A stretch of 33,143 nucleotides of DNA, taken from assembly GCA_944389565.1 (NCBI GenBank), contig CALXMV010000025.1, positions 1 to 33,143 of the forward strand, read 5' to 3'. The position numbers were made by a program, and so were the translations under genes. This DNA is from an uncultured Kiritimatiellota bacterium. Its GTDB lineage: Bacteria > Verrucomicrobiota > Kiritimatiellia > RFP12 > DVOR01. Numbering within the stretch: position 1 is the first letter of the stretch; each line of letters opens with the position of its first letter. The notes below the pieces were generated by a model. The model made no database searches, was not told where the DNA came from, and worked only from the letters and a program-made list of their open reading frames with translations. Positions 1-8,162 of this stretch are shown here, in pieces.

Positions 1-3000
1 CCCCCGGGGACGCTTTCTCCACACCAATGAAGAAAACACCCACATAATACACCATCCGAATAGATAAGGGTCCGACCTCAAAGTCGGGAGGGTCTGAGGT
101 GAAACCCGGGAGGGGGCGAGGCGAAGTATGCGCATACTTCGGGGGCAGGGGCAGGACGGGGCGAGCCCAAACCCTAAAGGGGCCGACCTCAAAGTCGGGA
201 GGCTTCGTGATGGCCGCCCCACGCTCGTTCTCGATGGCGTGTTTCCGAGCCGCGTCGAACCGAGCCTCGCGCTTCGCGTTCGCCAAGGCCTCGCGCAGGT
301 CGTCGATTTTCACCTGCGCCTTCGCCTTCGCCAACGCCACCTCGTACCGCCGCACCAGGTCCGTCTCCGCCACCGCCCACCGCAGCCGCGCCGAACGCTC
401 CAGCTCCGTCGCCAGACGCTCCCGCGTCGCCGCCAGCTCACGCCGGGCCGCCGTCGCCTCCTTCCCCTTCCCACGCGCCTTCTCACGCGCCGCACGCACC
501 TCCCCCGCCGCCTTCGCCCGCAGCGCCCTCACCACGTCGTCCGCGAACCGGCACCCCTCCGCGTACGCCCGGAACGCCACCTGCCGCGTCCCACGCTCCG
601 TCACCCTCAGCGCCTCCTGCTCCACCGCCGCCACCTGCTCGTCCGTCAGCCCCGCCCCGCGCCGCAGCGCCGCCAGCTCCTTCGGCCCGAAACGCAGCTT
701 GTTCCCCAGGTCATGGATGCCCTTCCCCATCACGTAGCACGCCGCCAGCACCTCCCGGAAATGCTCGTTGCTCCCGCACATCTCACGCACCCACAGCAAC
801 GACGGCACCCCCTCCCGTCCAATCTGGTTCATCCGGAACAGCACCTCCGCCACGAAACCGCCCGGCGAGTCCGTCTCCCCCTCCTTCCGCGACGACCGGT
901 TCCCCTTCCCCAGCCGCTGATTCGCGTTCCGCGGGTTGTCCACGTACCCCGTCGCCACCTCCGCCGGCGAAATCAGCAGCATCGGCATGTTCTTCATCAG
1001 CACATGGAACGCCGCCCTCACCATCTCCCGCCCCTCCGCCGTCTCCGTCCACGGCGTCCCCCCCGCGTCGTCCACGCTCCACGAGGGCTTGACATCCCCG
1101 CCCGACTCCGAGTCGTCGGAATAGCTCGCGCCGCCTTGCTTCTGCCCCTGGTGCTTGCGCAACCCGGGCATGAAAACCCCTTCCCAAACTTCCTTCAGAT
1201 TTGCTACACTGATGCCGTCAGGAGGAGTTTCTGCTGTTTGAGAGGTAACACTCAGTCCAGAGGAACTCCTCCCGCTTTTCGTGTTTACGGACTGAAGAAC
1301 GTATACACTGTCCAGAACGCCGTTCTTCTCGGTAATCAAAACATAACGGGTACTCCCGGTGTCGATTGCCGCCATGCGATACGAACGTTCCCCGCTCGTG
1401 ACAGGAACCGTGACAGACGCATTCAAGATTTCGCCGATGCGAGCCGTCGCGTCCATGTTCTCGGCAAGCCTTCTATCCAGCCCGTGCTTCAGGCCATTGC
1501 GCGAAATCTGATGACGCGCCCCGTCAATTACCAGCGACACCGCGCCGTCATCGCCCACCACCGCGTTCGGCTGCGTCCTCGCGTTCGCGACGCCCAGCTC
1601 GACGACCTCCTTGCGGCTCGGGCGCTCCCCGCCCGAACCCACGACGAACGGCCTCCCCTCGCCCACCACCCTCACCGGCGCGGCAAGGTCACCCCACCCA
1701 TCCGCGTCGTACGACCGCAAATCATCCTCCGAATACAGCGTCGCCAGCCCCGTCGTCTCGTTCACCCCCTCCTCGAGCTCGGCAAAGAAATGGCGCACAA
1801 TCGGAGCCACCTCCGCCGCGTCCTCCGCCGACACCACGTTCCCCACCTGAAGCTCGAAGGGATACGCCTTCGCCGCTTCCCCCAACATCCCGTTCGCCGC
1901 GAGCACGGCCCCCGCCACCGCCCGCGCGAAAACCTCCCTCGGCCTGACGTAATACTCGCCGCGGCCGGCGATTCGCCGGGCCCTCTCCTCCGGCACGCCG
2001 CGCTCCTTGGCCGCACGCATCACCGCCTCGGCCCACGCCTCCTTGCTCGCGAACCGTTTCCCCCACCCGGTCTTGAGCAACTTCTCCCACGTCTCCCCAA
2101 AGGCCTCGCGCACCTTTTCGCGCACGTTCCCCGCATCCCTTCCCCGCGCGACGGCGTCTGAAAGGAACCCGGACCCGAACCCCTCCGTCCCCATCAGCAC
2201 CCCAGTCCTCGGATGACGTGTCCTGCGCCCCTCCCTGATGGCCTCCATCCTGTCCATCCCCGCCGGCCTGTTCGCCGGGTCCACGTCACGCCCCAACGTC
2301 AAAGCGTTGTCCAGCGCGTGCACCCACTCATGGATGGCCACCCCGAAAACGACCCCAGAGCCGAGGTCGGAATCCACCAGCCTCATCCAATCGTCCGCGC
2401 TGAGCGCCCCCCGCTCCCTTCCCGCGCCCGTATTGACGGCCAGATTCCCGCCGCCATAATACTCCCCGTAATGCCCATCCGCCGTCGTGTCGCCCAAATC
2501 CGGACTCACGAGCCCGCCCAGCCCCAGCGCCTTCGGGCTCACCCCCGCCCACCTCGCGAGCGCCAGCCACGCGTCATACGCCATGTTCGCGAACTCCGGC
2601 GAACGCATCATGAGCCTCGCCAAAAACCCCGTGTCGTCGTCCCTCTTCGCGACCTCCCGCAACAACTCCATCCCATAGGAATCGGCGGCGATGCGCGGCT
2701 CATACATCCCGAACACCCGCTCGAAATCCTCCGCCGTCACGTCCCTGTCCCCCCGCCCGAGCGACTCGTACGTCCACCCATCGTACGGCGCCACCTCGTC
2801 GTCCGAGTGCCTCATGTCCGGATTCGAGAAATCAAACCGACCGCCAAGCCCAAGGAGTATGGTATCCCACTTATTGTTGCCGATGTCGACCCTGTAATCC
2901 AGCAGCTTGACCTGCGTCGCCACCGGCCCGTTCGTCCCGTCCGCCCCCACCGACCCCAGCGGCACGATGTCAGACATCCTTTGCCCCTGCTTTTTCACGT

Positions 3001-3211
3001 AGTCGCTGTCGTCCACGTCCAGAAACACCACGAGGTCGTACCCCGTATCCCGGATGAGGTCAAGGAACGAATCCGTGCGCAGACTCGCGCCCCCTCCGCG
3101 CCGCCTAGGGGGCGTACCCTCCACCCGCTTCGTCTCGGCCTCTGCCTGTCCACCACCCTTCCTCCTGTTTTTCCTTTTCGCACCTGCGCAATTACATTGT
3201 GGACGATTCAC
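1..3211 (-). CDS. Large polyvalent-type protein with LPD1-like metallopeptidase motif, partial at the left edge
   Basis: Read on the minus strand, one frame has no stop from base 3280 to base 2 (about 1,090 codons). The stop lies outside the window, so the gene is partial. The peptide reads as protein, not as a shadow: a segment around RTDSFLDLIRDTGYDLVVF, then HEWVHALDNAL (HExxH, codons at 2332-2318), then a mixed alpha/beta region with SRNGLKHGLDRR (about 1530-1480), then long Ala/Arg/Glu-rich helices at about 620-220. HExxH followed by ALDN resembles the LPD1 domain of polyvalent proteins carried by phages and conjugative elements; that match is from memory. The start is unclear: GTG at 3211 is used here, GTG at 3250 is possible, and the first ATG (about 2978) lies well inside. 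The N-terminal end abuts the pheT promoter, so this may be an element remnant truncated at both ends. Coding character fades below about 205, where a repeat doublet sits. Confidence 0.6.
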   Translation of the reverse strand, partial: MNRPQCNCAGAKRKNRRKGGGQAEAETKRVEGTPPRRRGGGASLRTDSFLDLIRDTGYDLVVFLDVDDSDYVKKQGQRMSDIVPLGSVGADGTNGPVATQVKLLDYRVDIGNNKWDTILLGLGGRFDFSNPDMRHSDDEVAPYDGWTYESLGRGDRDVTAEDFERVFGMYEPRIAADSYGMELLREVAKRDDDTGFLARLMMRSPEFANMAYDAWLALARWAGVSPKALGLGGLVSPDLGDTTADGHYGEYYGGGNLAVNTGAGRERGALSADDWMRLVDSDLGSGVVFGVAIHEWVHALDNALTLGRDVDPANRPAGMDRMEAIREGRRTRHPRTGVLMGTEGFGSGFLSDAVARGRDAGNVREKVREAFGETWEKLLKTGWGKRFASKEAWAEAVMRAAKERGVPEERARRIAGRGEYYVRPREVFARAVAGAVLAANGMLGEAAKAYPFELQVGNVVSAEDAAEVAPIVRHFFAELEEGVNETTGLATLYSEDDLRSYDADGWGDLAAPVRVVGEGRPFVVGSGGERPSRKEVVELGVANARTQPNAVVGDDGAVSLVIDGARHQISRNGLKHGLDRRLAENMDATARIGEILNASVTVPVTSGERSYRMAAIDTGSTRYVLITEKNGVLDSVYVLQSVNTKSGRSSSGLSVTSQTAETPPDGISVANLKEVWEGVFMPGLRKHQGQKQGGASYSDDSESGGDVKPSWSVDDAGGTPWTETAEGREMVRAAFHVLMKNMPMLLISPAEVATGYVDNPRNANQRLGKGNRSSRKEGETDSPGGFVAEVLFRMNQIGREGVPSLLWVREMCGSNEHFREVLAACYVMGKGIHDLGNKLRFGPKELAALRRGAGLTDEQVAAVEQEALRVTERGTRQVAFRAYAEGCRFADDVVRALRAKAAGEVRAAREKARGKGKEATAARRELAATRERLATELERSARLRWAVAETDLVRRYEVALAKAKAQVKIDDLREALANAKREARFDAARKHAIENERGAAITKPPDFEVGPFRVWARPVLPLPPKYAHTSPRPLPGFTSDPPDFEVGPLSIRMVYYVGVFFIGVEKASPG
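65..205. repeat. REP-like hairpin doublet with a central palindrome
   Basis: Two identical copies of ccgacctcaaagtcgggagg lie at 72-91 and 183-202. Each can fold as a 5-bp hairpin (ccgac/gtcgg). Between them, 122-141 is a perfect 20-base palindrome centred on tgcgca. The copies are 111 bases apart (37 codons), so the minus-strand frame stays open through them. Arrangement and composition resemble REP/BIME-type extragenic repeats. A related hairpin with similar words (ctaaggggtctgacccc) lies near the right end of the window. No transposase is seen nearby. Confidence 0.6.
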
Positions 3212-3255
3212 GGCAGAAATCGCGGGAGGCAGGCGCCACGGCCAGGACACCGATG

Positions 3256-3288
3256 TGATATAATGGCTCTTGTTTTGATTTCAAGGAG
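3256..3288 (+). promoter_or_regulatory. Promoter and ribosome-binding site of pheT
   Basis: An extended -10 element, TGA-TATAAT, lies at 3256-3264. No convincing -35 is seen. A strong Shine-Dalgarno AAGGAG lies at 3283-3288, six bases before the pheT ATG at 3295. The leader would be about 24 bases, leaving no room for a tRNA-type attenuator. The -10 lies inside the upstream end of the divergent minus-strand frame. Confidence 0.55.
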
Positions 3289-3294
3289 CATTCC

Positions 3295-5715
3295 ATGCGC
3301 GTACCGTTGAGTTGGCTGAACGAATTTGTGGATTTGCATGACCAGTCCGTGCAGAACGTGGCGGATTTGCTGACGTTCTCCGGCGTGGAGGTGGAGGCGA
3401 TCGAGCAGACGGGCACGGTGTTGGACGGCCATTTCGTGGTGGGCGAGGTGACGGCGTGCGCGATGCACCCGGATTCCGACCATCTGCACGTGTGCCAGGT
3501 CTTCGACGGCACGGAGACGCTTCAGATCGTCTGCGGCGCGCCGAACGTGCGCGTGGGCGTGAAGGCGCCGTTGGCGCGGATCGGCGCGGTCATGCCGGGC
3601 CCGGAAGGGTTCACGATCAAGAAGGGGAAGTTGCGCGGGGTGGAAAGCTTCGGGATGCTCTGCTCGAAGGACGAGTTGGGGCTCGGCGGCGCACATGACG
3701 GCATCTGGGAATTGCCGGCGGAGGCCGTGCCGGGCTCGCCCGTCCAGCCCTTCATGCCGCCGGCGGAGACGGTCTACGACCTGGAGGTCACGTGGAACCG
3801 CCCGGACTGCCTGTCGGTGCGCGGCATCGCACGCGAGCTGGGTGCGCTTTTGGGGCGGCCGCTGGCCGAGCCGGAGACGGATTTCGCGGAAGAGGGGCCG
3901 GCCGTGGGGGATTTCGTGAAAGTGCGCGTGGAGGCGCCCCACGAGTGCCCGCGTTACACCGCGCGCGTGGTGACGGGGCTCGACCCGGATGCCCCGACGC
4001 CGGAATGGATGGCGCGCCGCCTGGAGCTGTGCGGGCAGCGCAGCCTCGGCTTGGCGGTGGACGTGACGAATTACGTGATGCTGGAGGTGGGGCAACCGCT
4101 GCACGCCTTCGACCACGCGACCCTGCGCGGCGGCGAGATCGTCGTGCGCCTGGCCAAGCCGGGCGAGGCCATCCGCACGCTCGATGGCACGGATCGTGCG
4201 TTGGACGAGACGATGCTGGTGATCGCCGACGCCGAGCGGCCCACCGCCGTGGCAGGCGTGATGGGCGGAGAGGAGAGTGAGGTGGAACACGCCACGGGGA
4301 CCGTCGTCCTGGAGTCGGCGCTCTTCGATCCCGCAAGCGTGAAGTTCACGGCCACGAAACTCGGCATGACCTCCGAGGCGACCTACCGTTACGCGCGCGG
4401 CGTGGACAAGGATCTGGCCGATTGGGCGAGCCGCCGCGCCATCCATCTGCTCGTGCGGCACGGCGGCGCGAAGGCGTGCCGGGGCGTCGTCGACGTCGAT
4501 GCGCGCGACAAGACGCCCATCGATGTGCGCTTGCGCTATGAACGGTGCGACGCGGTGATCGGCGCACCCGTGCCCCCCGAGCGGATCGATGCCATCCTCA
4601 CCTCGCTGGGCATCGCCAAGGTGACGGGCGACGCGATGGGCGGTACCTTCCGCAGCCCCAGCTGGCGCTACGACCTCACGCGCGAGGCGGACCTCATCGA
4701 GGAGGTCACGCGCATGAACGGGCTCGACGCCGTGCCCGAGCGCCTGCCCACGCTCGCAGCCGTCTCCCAACTGCCGGAGACGGGGTTCCGCGCGAAGGCC
4801 GCCGTGCGCCATGCGCTCCTGGCGCTCGGCCTCACCGAGGCCATGCACTACTCGTTCCTGTCCAAGGCGGAGCTTGACGCGTTCGACCCCGCGCCGAAAG
4901 GTCGCCTCGCCCTGCCCAACCCTGTCTCCGCCGATTACGGCATGATGCGCGATTCGCTCCTGCCGCAACTCATCGGCTCGCTGGGACGGAACGCCGCACG
5001 CCAGGTGGAAAGTTGCGGGCTCTTCGAGATCGGGCGTGTCTTCTCGGTGGACGCGAAGACGGGCAAGCCGCAAGAGGCCGAGCGCGTGGCGCTGGGGATG
5101 ATGGGGCCCTTCGGGCGCGACGCGCTCCACACCCGCCAGGCGGTCTCCGACGAGGAGGCGCTGCTCTGGCTGAAAGGCGCGATCGAGGCGCTGTGCGAGC
5201 GTCTGCGCGCGCCGCATTTCGGCTTCTTCGCCTGCGCCCACCCGGCCTTCGCGCCGGGGCACGCGGTGGAAATCTGCCTGGGGCGCAAACGCGTGGGGCT
5301 GATGGGCGCGGCCAGCGCGGCGCTCCGCCACCGTTACCGCCTCAACACGCCGCTGGTGGTGGCCGAGCTCGACCTAGGGCAGGTGACCAAGGGGCTGGAC
5401 GCCCTGCCGCGCCTGAAGCCCGTGCCGCAGTTCCCCTCCAGCCGCAAGGACATCGCCTTCATCGCGCCCGAGGGCGTGACTCACGAGGCGATCGTCCGCG
5501 CCATCCGCAAGGCCGCACCGCCGGAATTGACGGACGTGCGCCTGTTTGATATCTTTACGTCGAAGGCAATCGGCCCCGGCAAGCGCTCCATGGCGTACGC
5601 CTTGGAGTTCCGCTCCGCGGAGCGGACGCTCCGCGACGCCGAGGTCAACGCCGCCTTCGCGAAAATCGCCGAGGCCCTCCGCACGGGCCTGAAGGTCGAG
5701 ATCCGCGAGGGTTGA
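3295..5715 (+). CDS. pheT: Phenylalanine-tRNA ligase beta subunit
   Basis: PheT pairs with PheS in the cytoplasmic (alpha-beta)2 enzyme that charges tRNA-Phe; the beta chain binds tRNA and carries the editing site. The 806-residue length is normal. The order is canonical: N-terminal MRVPLSWLNEFVDL, an EMAP/OB-type tRNA-binding domain (about 40-150, with HPDSDHLHVC), a B3/4 editing domain (about 205-380, with NYVMLEVGQPLHAFD), B5 (about 405-475), the catalytic-like core (about 480-690), and the ferredoxin-fold anticodon-binding domain to the end (with QFPSSRKDIAFI). The start is fixed by AAGGAG six bases upstream. pheS is not next to it, so the two subunits are not in one operon here. A structured intergenic region follows the stop. 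Confidence 0.97.
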   Translation: MRVPLSWLNEFVDLHDQSVQNVADLLTFSGVEVEAIEQTGTVLDGHFVVGEVTACAMHPDSDHLHVCQVFDGTETLQIVCGAPNVRVGVKAPLARIGAVMPGPEGFTIKKGKLRGVESFGMLCSKDELGLGGAHDGIWELPAEAVPGSPVQPFMPPAETVYDLEVTWNRPDCLSVRGIARELGALLGRPLAEPETDFAEEGPAVGDFVKVRVEAPHECPRYTARVVTGLDPDAPTPEWMARRLELCGQRSLGLAVDVTNYVMLEVGQPLHAFDHATLRGGEIVVRLAKPGEAIRTLDGTDRALDETMLVIADAERPTAVAGVMGGEESEVEHATGTVVLESALFDPASVKFTATKLGMTSEATYRYARGVDKDLADWASRRAIHLLVRHGGAKACRGVVDVDARDKTPIDVRLRYERCDAVIGAPVPPERIDAILTSLGIAKVTGDAMGGTFRSPSWRYDLTREADLIEEVTRMNGLDAVPERLPTLAAVSQLPETGFRAKAAVRHALLALGLTEAMHYSFLSKAELDAFDPAPKGRLALPNPVSADYGMMRDSLLPQLIGSLGRNAARQVESCGLFEIGRVFSVDAKTGKPQEAERVALGMMGPFGRDALHTRQAVSDEEALLWLKGAIEALCERLRAPHFGFFACAHPAFAPGHAVEICLGRKRVGLMGAASAALRHRYRLNTPLVVAELDLGQVTKGLDALPRLKPVPQFPSSRKDIAFIAPEGVTHEAIVRAIRKAAPPELTDVRLFDIFTSKAIGPGKRSMAYALEFRSAERTLRDAEVNAAFAKIAEALRTGLKVEIREG

Positions 5716-5753
5716 AGGATTTGCCGCGCGAGCGGCTCAAGGAAGTGGGCCCT

Positions 5754-5805
5754 GTCCTAAACGCGAATCGGCCGAATGTTTCTCTGGCCTACACGTTTTT
5801 AGGAC
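5754..5805 (+). other. Long inverted repeat just downstream of pheT
   Basis: GTCCTAAA (5754-5761) pairs perfectly with TTTAGGAC (5798-5805), and the adjoining CG/CG can extend the stem with a two-base bulge. GGCC (5770-5773) and GGCC (5786-5789) form an inner stem inside the loop. It begins 38 bases after the pheT stop. It could end the pheT transcript or belong to the structured RNA that follows; it lacks a U tract of its own. Confidence 0.45.
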
Positions 5806-5810
5806 GGACC

Positions 5811-5929
5811 GGATCCCCTGGCGGATTGGCGTGCGCAAGCGCACCGGAAGCCGGGGGGATGGACCGTCACCTGGAATGCTCGGGCCTCCAGGGAAGGAGG
5901 CGATACGTCTGGACGGGGCTTTTTGTTTT
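5811..5929 (+). ncRNA. Candidate structured leader RNA or attenuator
   Basis: Several helices stack in 120 bases. 5813-5822 pairs with 5850-5860 (10 bp, one bulged G, one G-U), enclosing the hairpin GTGCG-CAAG-CGCAC (5831-5844). CCTGGA (5870-5875) pairs with TCCAGG (5887-5892). CCGTC (5864-5868) pairs with GACGG (5912-5916), and a T-rich run (ttttt at 5920-5924, tttt at 5926-5929) follows. The start of the next gene lies 46 bases further on. I do not recognise a known riboswitch or ncRNA family. A terminator for pheT, an attenuator for the downstream operon, or a small RNA would each fit. Pairings were found by eye, not by energy calculation. Confidence 0.35.
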
Positions 5930-5974
5930 GGACCGCGGCGTGGATGCGGCGCGCCGCCACGAAGGGAACAGGCG

Positions 5975-7102
5975 ATGCTGAAACGGCTCCTGCTCATCGG
6001 CGCGGTGTTGGGCGCGGGGTGGCTCCCCGCCACCGAGGGCGTCTCGGAGATGGCCATCCAGCTCTTCGGCAAGGAAGAGGCCCCCAAGCGCGTCGCCACC
6101 GGCGCGGTCTTCATCGACGGCCTCTACGTCAAAGGTCCCTATGAGGTCTCGCGCGAGGGGAACGTCATCCTGATCAACGGGCGCGTGGCCAGCCGCTTCA
6201 AGGTCGAGGCCAAGGCCGCGGCGGAGGCCGCCGCGCAGGCGGCCGCGGAAGCCGCCGCGAAAGCCGCCGCCGAGAAGGCGGACGCCGCGGCCTCCGCCGA
6301 GGGCGCCGTCTCCGACGAGGCGGGCGCGACGATCGGCAGCGACCCCACACCGACCTTGGAGGATTCCGGCCCCGCGCCGGCGGCCAAACGTCCCAGCGCC
6401 ATCGAACAACGCCTGGCCAAGCGCGGCGCGGGCGGCATCGAGGCGCGCCTGGCCGCCCAACGCAAGGCCAAAAACCTGCAACAGCAATCGGCCAAAGGCT
6501 CCTTCAACACCGAGGCTTCCGGGGGGGACCCCACGGCGCTCTTCGAGGAGGCCGACTACACCTACACCCCGCCCTCACGGCCCGAGCCGAAAGCCGTGCC
6601 CTACGCCCGCCCCGGCGCGCGCAAGAGCATGACCCAACGCCTTGCCGACGCCAAGGAGGCCGACGCCAAACAGGAGGCCAAGCGCGTCGCGACGGCGAAA
6701 CAGCCGGAGGCCGACGATGCCGCCGACGAGATCGCCACCGAGGCCTTCGATGACCTGACGGAGGCGGAGATCGACGCTTACACCAAGCGCTTCGCCCAGC
6801 GCCGGGCCGTGTTGGAGAAGATCCTGGAGGGCGACAACCTGTTGCTGCTCGTCTCCACCGGCTCCTCCGCGCAATACAAAAACCGCGCCGTGATGTGGCG
6901 GTTCGTCTCCCAGCTCGACGGGCTGTGCGCCGCGCCCACCGCCTCGAAACTCCTCGACGCTTGGGGACGGACGCTCCCGCGGGCCTATCTGCAGCGCATC
7001 TTCGACAACCGCGCCTCCAACTCCGACGCCATGCGCACGCTCATCCTGCGCGTCCGGCGGCAGGCTCGCGAGGCCAAAGAGCGCGCCGACAACCGGATCT
7101 GA
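5975..7102 (+). CDS. Exported Ala-rich protein of unknown function, first gene of the mla-bio cluster
   Basis: I do not recognise the family. The 375-residue product starts MLKRLLLIGAVLGAGW, a clear signal peptide, so it should act in the periplasm or envelope. Residues about 30-75 hold a compact segment (FIDGLYVKGPYEV, then NVILINGRVASRF) that looks folded. About 80-110 is an Ala/Glu/Lys-rich helical stretch. About 110-230 is low-complexity and charged. The C-terminal 120 residues look globular and helical, including TEAEIDAYTKRFAQRR and a segment near LLLLVSTGSSAQYKN. The frame extends upstream to 5831, but ATG 5975 is chosen because the signal peptide begins there. The next gene starts nine bases after the stop, so it is probably co-transcribed with the lipid transporter. 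Confidence 0.8.
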   Translation: MLKRLLLIGAVLGAGWLPATEGVSEMAIQLFGKEEAPKRVATGAVFIDGLYVKGPYEVSREGNVILINGRVASRFKVEAKAAAEAAAQAAAEAAAKAAAEKADAAASAEGAVSDEAGATIGSDPTPTLEDSGPAPAAKRPSAIEQRLAKRGAGGIEARLAAQRKAKNLQQQSAKGSFNTEASGGDPTALFEEADYTYTPPSRPEPKAVPYARPGARKSMTQRLADAKEADAKQEAKRVATAKQPEADDAADEIATEAFDDLTEAEIDAYTKRFAQRRAVLEKILEGDNLLLLVSTGSSAQYKNRAVMWRFVSQLDGLCAAPTASKLLDAWGRTLPRAYLQRIFDNRASNSDAMRTLILRVRRQAREAKERADNRI

Positions 7103-7111
7103 GGCCTCCCC

Positions 7112-8161
7112 TTGGCGACCGAGAGAACCATCGCCCTCCCGAATCGGTTGGACCGGGACGCGCTCTCCGAGACCGGGCTCGCGGCAGCCTTGGCCGGGGT
7201 CTCGCCCTGCGACACGACGGGGGTGCGTTCGGCGGACGGCGCGGGGACGGCCTGTCTGTGGATGCTCCGTCGGGCCGGGCGGTTGCGGGGCGCCCTTGAC
7301 CCGGAAATCGAGAAAGCCCTGCGCGACTACGACGCGGCGTGCGCCGCGCTCGCGCCCGGGCGGCCGACGCCGCGCGCGAACCCGATCGAAGCCTTGGGGC
7401 GTGCCGAGTGCGAGGTGCTTGGGCGCTGGCACGACGCGGTCGCCTATCTGGGTGAGGTCTTGGCCTCATGGGGGCATCTTTTCTCGGGACGGTTCCGCTG
7501 GGGCGATTGTCGGCTGGCCTTCGTGCGTGGTGGCGTGCAGGCCACGCCGGTGATGATGCTCATCGGCTTTCTGCTGGGTCTGATTCTGGCCTTCCAGTCC
7601 GCCATCCCGTTGAAAATGTTCGGCGGGGAGGGGTTCGTGGGGGGCTTGGTCGGCATCGCGTTGGTGCGGGAGCTCGGCGTGCTCGTGGCGGCGATCCTGA
7701 TGGCGGGGCGCAGCGGCTCGGCCTTCGCCGCGGAGCTGGGCACGATGAAGGTGAACGAGGAGATCGACGCGTTGGAGACGATGGGGCTTCGCCCCGTGCG
7801 CTTCCTGGTCCTGCCCCGGGTCCTGGCGGGGACGCTCGCCCTGCCGATGCTCGCGCTCTTCGTGACGTTGGCAGGGCTGATCGGCGGCGGGGTCGTGATG
7901 GGGGTGCTCGGCTTTTCCTCCAACTACTACATCAACCAACTGCAGACCTTCGTGCATCTCAACGATTTGTTGGGCAGCGTGGCGAAGTCGTTCGTCTTCG
8001 GCTTCTCGGTCTCGGTGACGGGGTGTTGGTGCGGGCTCCGCGCGGGGCGCGACGCGGGCGCGGTCGGCACGGCGACGACCGCCGCGGTCGTCTTGGGAAT
8101 CGTCGGCATCGCCGTGCTCGAGGGCATCTTCTCCGTGGTCTTCTATGCGATGGGGTGGTGA
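7112..8161 (+). CDS. mlaE: MlaE-family ABC transporter permease with N-terminal STAS-like domain
   Basis: This is the inner-membrane permease of an MCE/Mla-type system that moves phospholipids between the membranes. The 349-residue product is longer than the roughly 260 residues of stand-alone MlaE, because about 90 N-terminal residues look like a STAS (MlaB-like) domain fused to the permease. From about residue 130 the MlaE core follows, with hydrophobic helices (around VMMLIGFLLGLILAF and LALPMLALFVTLAGLIGGG) and the conserved cytoplasmic segment MKVNEEIDALETMGL. The C-terminal signature GAVGTATTAAVVLGIVG is present. The start codon is TTG at 7112, supported by GAGG at 7101-7104; no ATG is suitably placed. 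MlaF begins two bases after the stop. Confidence 0.9.
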   Translation: MATERTIALPNRLDRDALSETGLAAALAGVSPCDTTGVRSADGAGTACLWMLRRAGRLRGALDPEIEKALRDYDAACAALAPGRPTPRANPIEALGRAECEVLGRWHDAVAYLGEVLASWGHLFSGRFRWGDCRLAFVRGGVQATPVMMLIGFLLGLILAFQSAIPLKMFGGEGFVGGLVGIALVRELGVLVAAILMAGRSGSAFAAELGTMKVNEEIDALETMGLRPVRFLVLPRVLAGTLALPMLALFVTLAGLIGGGVVMGVLGFSSNYYINQLQTFVHLNDLLGSVAKSFVFGFSVSVTGCWCGLRAGRDAGAVGTATTAAVVLGIVGIAVLEGIFSVVFYAMGW

Positions 8162-8162
8162 G

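Noticed and set aside
128..2161. Plus-strand reading frame of 677 codons
   Set aside because: It is the same-phase complement of the minus-strand polyvalent-type frame. Its peptide is dominated by Arg, Pro, His and Leu with no recognisable motif, as expected of a shadow in GC-rich DNA.
2213..3310. Plus-strand reading frame of 365 codons ending inside pheT
   Set aside because: Also complementary to the minus-strand frame, His/Arg/Pro-rich, and overlapping the pheT promoter and start.
3208..5331. Minus-strand frame of 707 codons opposite pheT
   Set aside because: Antisense shadow; pheT on the plus strand is unmistakable.
5811..5929. Bacterial SRP RNA
   Set aside because: A GNRA-like loop and a nearby ggaag word suggested it, but the conserved SRP core sequence is absent.
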